In this document: one piece after another, positions 43,460 to 55,295 of the stretch
How the letters are laid out: each line of letters starts with the position of its first letter
Position numbering within the stretch: the stretch's first letter is position 1
Assembly (NCBI GenBank): GCA_030141605.1
Contig: JAQGDQ010000022.1
Coordinates: 248,001-312,000, forward strand
Source of the DNA: Tubiluchus corallicola
Lineage: Eukaryota > Priapulida > Priapulimorpha > Priapulimorphida > Tubiluchidae
Direction of reading: 5' to 3'
Length of the DNA stretch: 64,000 nt
Translations under genes and position numbers: made by a program
Notes under the pieces: model-generated
Database searches by the model: none
Told to the model about the DNA's origin: nothing
What the model saw: the letters and a program-made list of their open reading frames with translations, nothing else

Positions 43460-44000
43460 CATTTACTGTCATTGCCGTTCAACAAATTTATATACAGACT
43501 CACAGATTGTCACTTTTCTCATCACTGTAATAAACATGCACACTGCCTGTCAATTTAATTTGTTTTCTTGTCACACTTATTGCAGAGAGTCATTTTTTTG
43601 ACAATGTTATGCCTTAAACCGACAATTATACGCACTGTTACCTTTTGTCACCGTCATCCAATAACTGTGTACGAAGTGTTATTTTTTATTTACAATCATA
43701 TATCAAAGCTACAGGATGCCACATTTAACACTTACATTACACTCATGCAACATAAATGTTATAATACAGTTATGTCTAAATACAAGTTGTAATACAAACT
43801 GTCAGTATTTCACGTCACTGTCATTTAATAAACCTATACGAACTTTGTACTTATTGTCACTTATTAAAGTTGTGCAGACTCACTGTGACTAGTTCATCTG
43901 GTCATTCAACAAATTTGCGTGCCAATTGTCATTTTACTAGCCCTTTTTGTCACCTTTTCTTATCACTGCCATTTAATGAAGCTGTGCATAGCAAGGTCAC
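43460..44000 (+). repeat. Degenerate ~50-bp repeat array between convergent genes
   Basis: The phrase CACTGTCATTTAATAAAC with following TATACGAACT and TTGTCACTTTT recurs in diverged form near 43465, 43515, 43648, 43812, 43897 and 43957. Shared sub-words are GTCATTCAACAAATTT, GTACGAA/GTGCAGACT and TTGTCAC. Units are roughly 45-60 bp and heavily mutated. Several contain AATAAA, so the array also supplies cryptic poly(A) signals between the two convergent genes. Confidence 0.6.
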
Positions 44001-44186
44001 CACATGCCATTTTTTATTTTAAAAATCAAAAGAAATGCATGTATGACAAACAGAAACGCCACATCTTACCCCATCTACAATGTCAGCATAATGTTTGACA
44101 AAACTTCTTTGTAAAAGAAATAAATGGAAATATTGTAGGGACGTTTTGCAAATTCCTTCAAGGCGACAAATTCTATAAAATTTATA

Positions 44187-44192
44187 TTTATT
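44187..44192 (-). terminator. Candidate polyadenylation signal of the C1q gene
   Basis: On the reverse strand an AATAAA begins 4 bases after the TAA stop (44199-44197). If used, the 3' UTR would be only ~20-30 bases. Other copies lie farther downstream in the repeat array. Confidence 0.4.
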
Positions 44193-44196
44193 GGAA

Positions 44197-44609
44197 TTAC
44201 GTTTCAACGCTTTTTATCAGAAATCCTGTAAATGTGGTCCACAAGTGGTAAATGTTGCTGGCCCCGCCGTAGTAAATATTAACGTAAGCAACCTCGTCTT
44301 TCTTCATAAATACAATAACTGAATTGCTCCCAACCGAATGGTTCCACCTTCCGCTGCTGTACAACAACATTGTAGTCCTATCACCAACAAGAAGTCCTCC
44401 CTCTATCCGCTGTCCTGTTGAAGACATCAAGGTCACGTCGAAATAATAGAAGCCTGTGTGTGGCGCAACAAACATCCCAGTGCTTTTGTCGTAGGCGTTA
44501 CCGTAGTTGGTGATGACGTCATTGAAAATGATGGCTCCCTTGGGAGAAAGATGATTCTGGTGTTTCTTGTAACCAACTCTTGCAGAAAAGGCGATCATTG
44601 CATTAACAC
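44197..44609 (-). other. gC1q domain exon
   Basis: This last exon encodes the complete globular C1q head. The aromatic and glycine signature GMFVAPHTGFYYFDV and the closing FTGFLIKS match the C1q consensus. The acceptor TCTATTTAG gives phase 1, which matches the donor AAAA|GTAAGT at the end of the big exon and yields the junction ESK-S-VNAM. Fusion of coil and head by splicing is therefore well supported. Confidence 0.92.
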
Positions 44610-47600
44610 CTAAATAGAGAATAATGATTAATTAGAAATAAAGAACGTGGTAAGCAGTGATAGCAAATATCGCACATCTTGCATATCTTTTTAATCCTGT
44701 TAAACTAATTTTTATTAAACTTATAAGAATTACATAAAATTAAAAGATCAGTGAGTTTTGAAGTTTTCTTAAAAAATTCATAAAACAAAGCAAAATTTCG
44801 CAATGATGACAGTAGTAACAGCAATTCTGACTGTACACATCCGAAATAGGCTGACACAGACCCGGTGTGTTTCACACAAAATGTTTTCGAACAAAGTAAT
44901 CAGGGCAATAAAGTGTTTTTTTTAATATATTTTGTGTTGATTTCAACGAATCGTAACCCAATAAAAATAAATTCAAAGGGTCGCGCAAAAGTCGAAAATG
45001 TGCACACGGAACTTTTATCAACTAAACGGGGTATCCTCTAAATATTTTTTCCAACGCACAGCTAAAACAACATCTACAGAAACGTTGTTGAACATGATAA
45101 AAGTAAGCAGTCTGCACATAATTAAATAAGAGTGATCATTTCGATCCATACTTGAAAATAATGTTAAGTATTATCCAGGAAAAAGTAAGATTGTGCAGAT
45201 GAGGGTGATGATGAAGATGATGATCATGACGATGATAGTCATGATGATGATGGTTATGATGAAGATGTCAATGACGGTGGTGATGGTTATGGCAATGGTA
45301 ATGATGATGACAATGACAATGACGACAAACAACAAACAAATTCGCAGCCAAGTAAAACAGTAAGCAGACCGTCAATAAGGCACAATGGCTATTATCCCAT
45401 AGCCATAACTATCAATCGTCAATGAACAAACAACCATTAAAACTAGACTCCTCATTTTGGAACTTACTTTTTGATTCTGCTGTTCTGTCATGAACTCGAA
45501 TCATCTGCTGTACTGCTGACAGTCTGGCTCTGTGATCATGATTTGTCTCACGCAAGTGGTTCGACATGTCCGTCAGATCTTCCAGAAATGTGTCTCTCAG
45601 TTTTTTCAAGCGCCGATCAATATCGTCAACTTTTGGCATGACATCATTTCTCACTTGTCTAATATCACTTTTTAAGTTCTTTAGCTCGTTGTCAAGAACA
45701 TTTCTTTCGTCGTCAAGTTCTTCAAAAACAGTATTTACTTTCGCTCTAGTTTCAGCTACATCTGATGTCAAGCCCTGAATAAGGCGCTTTTTAGATTTCT
45801 CCAACTCTGATATATTTTGTAGGATTTTCTGCATATTAGCTTTGTCTTCATGTATCGATGAGTCTAGAATCACATTCATGTGTTTGATTTTACTGTCATA
45901 CTCGCCAAGAAGTAACTTTTGATCAAGGTATGATTCGTAAACGTATCTGATGGCGGCTTGTGTATCATTCATCCGCCTTTGCAAAATAGTCGTTTCTTCA
46001 ATGGGAGTTTGTATCTGGTGCGTTATGTTATTAATTTGCGCTGACGTGTTTTCCACCTTTACTGTCACAGCTGTCACATTCTCTGCTAACTGTTGAAACT
46101 GTTTCTTGCCAGTCTCAATAGCTGGCTGTACTTCGTCGATTACTGTCTGTTGGATCTGGTCCAGTTGCTTTTGGGATTTCTGTATCTTTTTGTCAACATA
46201 AGCAGTGTAGCGTCTGTTGCGTGCCATGTTTTGCTGTAATGATTTGGCTGTCCTCTTAACTCGGCTGAGATGAGTTTCAGTCATTTTTGTGGTCTCTGCT
46301 GCCGCTTCTGCATCTTGCTTAGCAAACTGCAACTCCAAAAACAGTTTTTCTACTTTTCCGGAAAATTCTCTTTGGTGGTCTTTTTCGAATTTTTCCATGA
46401 GCTTTTTAACATCCTTCAACATGCTTATCTCACGACTCATGTTTTCCATTGTTTTCGAGAGTAAAGTAATTTTTCTGTTTACTTGGTTACCATTTAAACG
46501 AAGATTCTCAGTTTCTTCTGCAAGACTCTGAATGCTTGCCACGTGATTCTTGCTTTGATTTAACAGCAAAACTCGTTCCAACTCCAGCTTATTTGAAATA
46601 TCTTCTAGTTTATATTCTTGGTGTTTAAAACTTTTTACAACGTTATCTACTTTATTTTTTACTTTAATAAATAAACTTTTCAGATTTTGATTTTCACGTT
46701 GCAAAGACTTTTGTTCCGTCTTTTGTTCGATCTCCAATTCAAATAATGAATTAAATTTGCTATTTGTGGCAATTGACAAATTCGTTAGTTTCTTATAAAG
46801 GCTATCTACTTCTTCCCTCACACCATCACATTGTTTCTCTAAACGTTCTATTGCAGCTATACTAGCTTTTAGAGAAGGTTCGTTTTTGATTGAAGTAGAG
46901 TATGCGTAATTAAGGTTTGCATCATAGAACTGACCTTTGTCGGAGTTCATATTTAGAGTAGGTTCATTTAAACTTTCTCTAACATCAGAAACATTTTTCG
47001 CCATTTCGTCAAACGAATCCACTAACATATTAATTAAATCGTCTCTTTCTTTTAACTCTAGTTCGATATCTACGATCTTAGCATGTAGTTTCTGGTTTTT
47101 CGTTTCAGTTTTAGTGTTTATTCCTTGAACATCATTTTTTACCTTATCCATGTTCTCTTGCAAGTTGCGCAGCTCTTGTTCTATTACTTTTTCCTTGTTG
47201 CTAACTTTTTGCTGAAAGTTGTTAACGCTGCGTATTTTTCGCTTCACACTATCCACGTCTTTTACTGTTGAATTTATCAGAACTTCCACAAAGTCCTTTA
47301 CAGAGGACATCAAAGACATCAATTTTTGATCCCGGATCAATTCTTTTGCATTAAATTCATAAAAATCGCTCTGGACAGATGCAAGTTTTCTCATAAACAT
47401 ATCACGGTAAAATTCAGGATTGCTGCTGTTGTCTAAACTGACCATAATTTTTTCAATCTCAGATTCAGATGCACTTGCATTGACGACGACGGAATAAATA
47501 TTTTCTAATAAATCGGTAATTGAAACTAACTGCCCAGCCATATACGTTCCTGCTAGACTTACTTGGTCAATACTTCGTTTGATTTCTGACATATGTCCTG

Positions 47601-50005
47601 GAATCCTGTCATGCAATGGCAGTATCAGTTTTTTTAGTTCACCAATATTTTCAGCCAATGACTCAATTTGATCAGACATAACGAGAACATCAAGACTGTC
47701 ATCTATTGAATTACTTGAAGACAATGCACCGTTTGTTGTTTTGGCAGTTGTTGTTAGGTGACGTTGTTTTTTCAACAAATATAGCAGTTCACTAACATCA
47801 CGTGATAAAGATTCAACTGCTATGACAAAGGCACTGATTTCTAGCGAATTGTTACTTAACTGCTTTTCCATTTTCTCCGTTACTGATAAAATATGTTGTC
47901 CTAGTTTGAGGTAGCCATTTGCAGACGGAGCAACTGAAAATAGGTTGTTGGATGAAAGCAGAGGTATGTGGTCGCTTTGAGACACTGATAAGTTCAAGAC
48001 AGCTGCTTCAATAAGATCTAGTTTGGAAAGAAACTTGGGTAAAGTTTTGTCTTTGTCAGAGCAATTCCTAACATCTGGACGACTAGAATTGTAACTGAGA
48101 CGTACTGAATTCAACTTTGAAATAAGGAGCTGCAAATCAGATAGTACTGATGATTCATTAGCAAATGAAGTATGATTGAGCACTTCCAGCGTCTTTGAAG
48201 AAAACATGCATGTTTGTGCGACAAATCCTGACAATGCTTGAAGTGCCTCTGTGGTGTTTTTTTGCAAACTTGTCATCAGCAACAAAGAATTGCTCTGATT
48301 ACTAAATGCTTTTATGAAATTATCCTGAGTAACATTAGCCAGGCCCGGATTGTTTTTACAACAAATTGTACTTTCCAAGATGTTTGACACTGTGCTGTTC
48401 ATTTGCGTTGCTAGCAGTTCAATTACGGTTTTTGTTTGATTTGTTATCCTACGCTCAAAATCGTGAAGCTTTTCAACAGTGACGTTTTTCACGCTGGGTA
48501 AAAGTTTGTCAAATGTAGGTTTTAATCCGCCAACTGTCTCGGCAAAATCATTTAATGTCTGAACGCGTTTTAGTAATAACTTAGTGTTGGTAATAATGTC
48601 TTCTGCAGCAGAGGAGAACTGCTTGTTGGTTTCTAGAACGCTGCCATAAAGTTGATGAATTGCATGAGAAATATCCGGCAGCTGCCATTCCGTCATTGCT
48701 GTGACGAGGTTCCCTAAAATCTTTGCAAGTTCACGCTGCATGTCTTCATTAAGATCACTAAATGCATGTTCTGTTTTGTTGATTTGAGCTTCGTAATTGC
48801 TATCTATTGAATTTAATACTTTGGTTTCCAGGAGAGCCAAGTTTATATCCAATTGCTGGATTCGGTCTTTCAAATCAAACAAGTACACGTTCTGTTCTTG
48901 AATACTGGCAGCATTTTGCTGCAGTAGGACATTGGTAACATTCTGCTCCACCAACATGGCCAGCAGCAAATGAGGTAGATCGGCTCGATTTTTGGTCTCA
49001 ATCTCAAATAGAGTATCGTTTAAAGAGTCGAATCTAGCGCCAAACTGTTCCGACATATTGCCGAGAGAAAACATGAAACCTTCATATTGCTGGAGCCACG
49101 CTAGCACCATCCTATCTACAAGAGCCATGTTTGCCCTTCCGGCTGCTTCCAAAATGTTGCTTTCCATCGACAACATTTGTCTTGTTACGTTGTCTTGTCG
49201 TGTGGTAACTTTGGCAAAGCTAGCGTTTACAGTAGCACTTAACAAGTCTAAATCCTTTTCAGATTTTGTACAAACTTTCTCAGCACGAGTTGTATTTAAA
49301 AACACATTTGCCACAGTTTCTTCAAATGCCTCTTGCTTTTGAGTAATAATTGAAAGACTTTCATTTAAGTGAACTAAGGAAGGCACGACCTCGTTCAATT
49401 CATCTACTTGGACACTTACGTTTTGTAAAACGTCATGGGATTGCCTTTGGTTGTGATGTAACGACTGCACACCCTTTGCGATAGATATCAGGGAAGCTTT
49501 GTTTTCGAGTTCAGTTAACTCCACGTCACTGACCACTGCAGAAACTGTATTCAGTTTGTCCGAGTTTCGTTCAACTGCTGCTTCTAGTCGTTCAAACAAT
49601 CGTTGGAAATCCGCAGCTTTTAGATATTCAGCCTGCATTCGGTCGATCTTATCACTTATCACTTCCAGCATCTCTACAATGTTGCCACCCGCAACTACTG
49701 CCTTAAAGCTGGAATCACTAGCACCCCGTGTGACGTTTGGGCGATTCGTTGATGAGACTTTAGCAGTGACCCCTTTGTCGTGTGATTGCTTTTTAACTGT
49801 CGCCGCATGTGAAATTGATGCCATCAGTAAAAACGTGGCTATTTTGAATCCGTCCAAGAACCATGGCAACCGTTTTGTGGTCAAATTCATGTTGGCCGTC
49901 ACCCACACCTAAAATAATCCAGAAAAAATAAAGTAAAAAAATATTTAACATAAAATTGGCATGACGGATGCTTCTTACCTGGTCGAACGGTAAGTGAAAT
50001 GTCAT
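44197..50005 (-). CDS. Secreted giant coiled-coil protein with C-terminal gC1q domain, 1,626 aa
   Basis: Three reverse-strand exons join in frame to 4,881 nt: 50005-49979, 49908-45468 (one 4.4-kb exon) and 44609-44197. The 70-base first intron and the second intron both follow GT-AG. A hydrophobic stretch at residues ~30-44 (GFKIATFLLMASISHA) is a signal sequence; the start could be M1 (MTFHLPFDQ) or M16 (MNLTTKR), which gives a more usual n-region. Residues ~45-1,489 are almost entirely predicted coiled coil, with more than 25 N-X-S/T sequons and only a handful of cysteines, including a CC pair. The last ~135 residues form a gC1q domain (FSARVGY, KGAIIFNDV, GMFVAPHTGFYYFDV, FTGFLIKS). The layout resembles EMILIN/multimerin proteins, but no cysteine-rich EMI domain is seen. 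gC1q heads trimerise, so an extended extracellular trimer is likely. A furin-like RVKR lies near residue 1,224. Role unknown: matrix or recognition are both possible. Confidence 0.92.
45197..45325 (+). repeat. Imperfect GATGAT/ATGATG tract
   Basis: GAT-rich low-complexity sequence in the intron between the coiled-coil exon and the gC1q exon. It resembles the tract in intron 8 of the FRMPD-like gene. Confidence 0.85.
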
Positions 50006-52461
50006 GGTGTCATACTTCTTCAAAGTTTAGTCTCGTTCACATTGATGTAAAGTAAATGCAATAATTTTGCTGAAAATTGAACACAGGAAAATCACACACA
50101 TTGGAAAAACTGCAAAATTTATGCGTAGATAAACGATTAGGTAATGTTATAATGTATTTCCTAGCAGATTTTGAGACTTTTGCGACTTTCATCCGCCCTA
50201 TGCATTAACAAAAGTTACAAACACATAATATGATTTGCACATTGCTGATATACAACATTCTACTTCAAAGTTTACTTCTACTTTTTTACAGTACTATATT
50301 GTACTATTTTTTTGTTAAATCGCGAAAATCTCTGAGTATCTTTGAAACTTTTTGTGAGTTTGTGTTTTTTGTAAGACATTACAACAAAAGCCCTAGAGTA
50401 CATTTTAGCTGTACTTTTGCATCGGTAATTGATTCACACCACGCCGAAACCTGAGCCAACGGCGAGAAAATATTTTAAACATTTGGGTAATTTGGAACAT
50501 TTGGGAATGCTAATAAATAATAAACAATCGTTTATGATGGCTATGGGCTTAGTTAACGACGCAATGTTGAAAAACTGAAGTTGACACATCTGCCTGTGAA
50601 CGGAAATAAGAAATCTGGGATGCATGGTACATGTAAAATGGCGTATCCTGTAATAATGAAGCCAAGCTTTCTGACTTAGGGAAACCCACATTTCTTGCAA
50701 GTCTATCTTTTGCTGTAAATGTAATAGAGCAAGGCATAAATCTGTTCTGTCGTTGATAAATAGAAGTGCACTTTTCCTATAATCCAAATGAGGCGAGCAA
50801 ACACCTGAGTGGCCACGGATTGTATTTGACGACCGAAGTTAAGAATGAGTGACACAGAGGCTGGTCACTCGATCGATAGGTGAACCGGATACATTCAGAC
50901 AAAGTTCATTAATCACCACGTGCGGATGTGAATTCTTGTATTCGCTTCCGAAAGTGGCGATATCACTGTCGGCTCAGTTACTAATCTGAGAGACACAGTC
51001 TTGGTATCCGCCACAAACATCAACTATGACGCAAGAAATGCAGGTTTCTGCCTCCTTGCAGAAAGGCCTAATTAGATAAAAAAAAGTATTTAATATTTAT
51101 TGGTTAGCACAATACACGTAGCCCATGCAATGTAATTAGAAATTCGCATATAAAAATATAGCGAGCAGTAATAACAAATATACAACGTTAATAACACAAT
51201 AATAATAAAACTGCACATGTGTATATGCAATATATTATGCTGTCACGAATCGGGCCAGTTGATTAGTGAAGTAAAAGTTAATGTAACTGCAAATAGATGA
51301 TGCTGCAGATAATTTTAATTTTAGGTATCGATACTGTATATTATACTGGTTAATATAGCTGAAACACTGTATACCAGTAAACTAGTAAAACTAGTAACCA
51401 CAGTAAAAATTATAATTTATAAGTTAATCTACTTCCACAACGAGCATTGCTATAGGGGTTACTGTGTACAAACACTTAGAATATGCAGTGTAAAAATTAG
51501 AAAGTCTTGTCTGCAACAGTAATTGCCGAAAGTAAACAATTATTAGTTGGTTATTTAGTCAGTAAGTGTAATAATTTCATAAGCCTGTCCGCTGAACACA
51601 AGCTTAATTTTTACTTTTTTCTTGAAAAGCGCAAGAGCGGCCGCTACGGGAAGCCCCAGAGCGGACAATTTTAATGAGAGCAAGAAACCATTAAAGCACA
51701 TTGCGGCAAAACAAAAAACTGCTCCAAATTAAACCAGTCGATCGCTAAACACCACCGTAAACCTGAGATGACCTCACACTGCGCATCCAAATGGAAGAAA
51801 TTTAGTTCAGCTGCCATTTTGTGAGCATCAATTCAGTTTTTTCTAAGACATGTGCTCTGATTTGTAAGTGCGGTCGTAATCGCTGGTAGGATCTAGATGG
51901 GAACAAACACGTGTCTATTTAACGAGCTTAAAACCAGCAAACAAATTTCAAAGTGTGTAATAAAAGTTTTTCAAATAATTAGGTTCAGAAACAAGTTGAC
52001 GATACGCTTGAGAGGCTTACAGAACGTGGAGGATCGCGAAATTATCCACTTGGACAATCAAATTTCAAACCAAAGCAAATAAAAGACTTATAATAAAAAA
52101 CCCACAGCATTGAGAATTATATACATACGTGCAAAAGGGATGGTTGGAACGATAGAAACTTAAATCTCTAGTAAATCAAAACTAAAAACTGTAAACCTAA
52201 ATGACAAGTTACGCACTATCCAAGACAAAATTGTATGACCGCTTTAGTTTTTATCTTTGTTTATTGACAAGTGTTTATTGACAAATGACAAGTGTTGAAA
52301 AAACGTTTTCTCACTACGATAATGTTCCCAAATTGTGATTGACCAAACTCAATTTTTATTAAACATTGAACACGAAATCTTATGAATAGCGGCTTAGTTT
52401 ATTTAACACTTTTCATTTACATTGCTAGGATATCTCGTAGTGTCGATTTCAAAATACTGTT

Positions 52462-52623
<162 letters not shown>

Positions 52624-54020
52624 AACTCAGTAAGTTTAAAATTTTATGTTTCTTGTAGGGGTGCCAAGGTTGAGGATGTCCGGAGACACTGATATTGAGG
52701 GCACTTTGGTAGTTATCATCCAAGTGCAGGTACCTTATTCGCAGACATCGAGCTCATAGACACAAGGAAAAGTGAAACATCAAACACACTGGAAAGTGTA
52801 TAAGCTACTGATCATTGGTGGGCGGGCAGCACTAGCAATTGATAGTTCGGCGATCAGGTAGCCACCCAAAGTGACCGATCTCCCTTGTTCGCGACCCTTT
52901 AAGCGTGGCTATTGTTTAAAAAATCATTGTTTGAGTGTAAGCCCCTCCCAGGTGTCTGCCGTGCAAGTTCCGTGACCCTAGCTTTCTGTGTTTTCGAATT
53001 AACGTAAATTAAAATGGATGCCTATGAAAACCCGGTGCCTAACAAACAATTACGAAAATAAGAAAACATTTGTACAGGTTGCTCGCGGATAAAAGTTACC
53101 CCAAGTTCCAAAACAGGAGCTCCCTACAAAGTAATGGAAAAACAAGAATTTGGTGTAATTTTTATCTAAGGATCGCGGATCTAAGACAACCCACATTAAT
53201 TAGCATTGTTATTTTTGGTAGGCATCGAGTTTTTTGGGCATTAGTTTTTAATTCAAGGTCGGAAATATAGAAGGCCAGGGTCATAAAACTTGCAGGATAG
53301 ACCTGGAATAGGAGCTCAAAGCTGCTTAAGTAATCACATTACAGCGCTACTTAAAAAGTTGTGAAATAACAAAATGTCGCTATTCTTTTTAGCGCTCGGT
53401 GTCTATTATAGCCATAGCTAATTAATTGAGCTTACAGTCAATACCATGAGGAACTTATAATAAAGATGTTGTTAACCACTAATTTATAATATTGTGGAAC
53501 ACTCAGGTTCGTGTTGTCGCAATATCTATTAATCAATTATTACTGAATCACGAAAAATCATTGTTTCAGCGATTAATCGTAAAAATAATAAAAACGTTTT
53601 CACTGCATTTTATTCCTTTATTCGTTCGTTCATTCTTTTATTCTTTCTTTAGTTTGTTTGCTTCTGTCGCATCGCGCAATAGTTTGCTTGTTCGTTTTTC
53701 GTTAAAAAAAACACCGATAAAGTGAAAATTACCGACTTGCTATTGAGCTTAAATTTCGTGATTTTCGTGTGATCCTTTCATACGGTTTATTCAAACTACT
53801 ATTACTGAAGTAGTTTACTAATATGGATTTTATTCTTCCTTTATTTAGCTTATCATATTCACATTAAAGTGATTTTTTCAAAAGGGCACGTTTACAGGAA
53901 GTCCAGTTTATACTGAGATAGTTTATTCAAAATTTGTTCAAAGAATAAACAAAGACCAGTTTAGAACTCAGTTTGGATAAAACAACTCTCCCTAAATGTT
54001 TCATTGCGAATTGCATGTAG

Positions 54021-54205
54021 AAATCTTTCTAACGTAGATCTGGAACGGGTTTTGAACTCTTCATTCTTGGTTTTACAAAAAAGTTTGAATGAATCTACTC
54101 GGCTAAACGGCTTCAGTGTTAACAGTTTACTAAAATTTTGCTGGCGTAGATCCAGAACTAGCTCTGAACTCTGGGTTTCATAGAAAAAGAAAGCCTGGTG
54201 AGCAG
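54021..54205 (-). repeat. Diverged ~112-bp tandem duplication
   Basis: Two copies start with CTAACGTAGATCTGGAACG (near 54029) and CTGGCGTAGATCCAGAACT (near 54141), each followed by a TTTTGAACTCT/CTCTGAACTCT and TTTCATAGAAA-type segment. On the reverse strand both copies read in one open frame (53961-54239) with related peptides, SSELVLDLRQQNF and KTRSRSTLERF. It may be a fragment of a duplicated coding or transposon sequence. No family was recognised. Confidence 0.5.
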
Positions 54206-55189
54206 ATGCTGCCAGAGCACAACAAATTTTCATAAACAAACACGTTCTACGAGTCAGTGTCAGATAAAGCCGCGCGAAACCTGGCGGCTTGCTGCTCTAA
54301 AGTGGAGAGCAAACAAATTTTCCAGAAATATTTCTTTCATAAAAAGCAGCTCCTCGGTTACGAGTTAAAGAAACCAGTTCTTAGTTTTGACGGGCGCTTT
54401 TGCCTGCACCAAGTTCGCAGACGGCCATTGACGCCCCCAATTGCGACATTGTCGTTTCAGCTTTTCAGCCGTCACTGTTTGTAAGATTAAGAACAAAATC
54501 GCGTGATAAAAAAATCTTATTTGTTTTTAGCAGTTATTATATCCACAATATTGACTAACCAGATGTGTTTTTAAATATTATACAACTCAGCTTTAATAAA
54601 TTATAATAGATTTATATTTGCTGCGCAAAGATAAGGAAAAGGGCAATACAACAATATATTCTGTAATTAACAAAGTAATTAACTTCTCGCTTGTAAAATC
54701 CTACGATATCGCTATTTTCGTTCTTCAGTTCCTAAAATAGTAGACTTGTCGAGGACCCTCACAGTCATATTTATAATTAAATTACAGTTCCATTAATAAT
54801 CATTTTATAATTTATCCTGTAAGTTGTGCAATAAACGACAGCTGCCAAAAATAGAGCTAGCAACACAGCTGCAAACTTTTTACAATGTTGTAAAATAAAA
54901 TTGATCTGTATAATAAATTTTTGTCTATAAACTCGATCACACTCAATTTACACTCAATTTAGAAAGCCGCAATGTGTCTTTATTAAAGTCGGAGATTTGC
55001 AGTTTATAAAACTTAGGTCTGTCTTTTGTATATAGAGAATTACATGGGAATGTTTTAAAAGGTTATGGCAAATTACCTATATTTTTACGAAAAAAATATT
55101 AACCATATAATAACAGTTTTTGAAAAAATAATATTATCAGAAATTATAAAAATTACTCACGTAAAAATGTGAATAACCATGAGGTTGAA

Positions 55190-55295
55190 CTTGAGGCTTT
55201 TAGCAACTCCGGTCGCAATCAGGAGTTCAAGTCTCGTGATTTTTATTTCCTCGCGTCTGTGCTTTATTACGTACTGAAATCGTCTATGTATTGCT
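55190..55295 (+). mobile_element. SINE-like element with B-box (family 2, copy 2)
   Basis: A tRNA-like segment with GGTTGAACTTGAGGC, AGCAACTCCGG and the B-box-like AGGAGTTCAAGTCTCG (near 55221-55236) is followed by TGATTTTTATTTCC. The tail matches the element at about 4225-4395. The ends are undefined. Confidence 0.38.

Noticed and set aside
45566-49912. Several forward-strand Ser/Phe-rich frames opposite the C1q coiled-coil exon
   Set aside because: They are antisense shadows of the Lys/Glu/Leu-rich coiled-coil codons.
50434-50787. Reverse-strand 117-codon frame close to the C1q gene promoter
   Set aside because: No motif, no signal or splice partner, and an overlapping frame of similar quality exists; likely chance.
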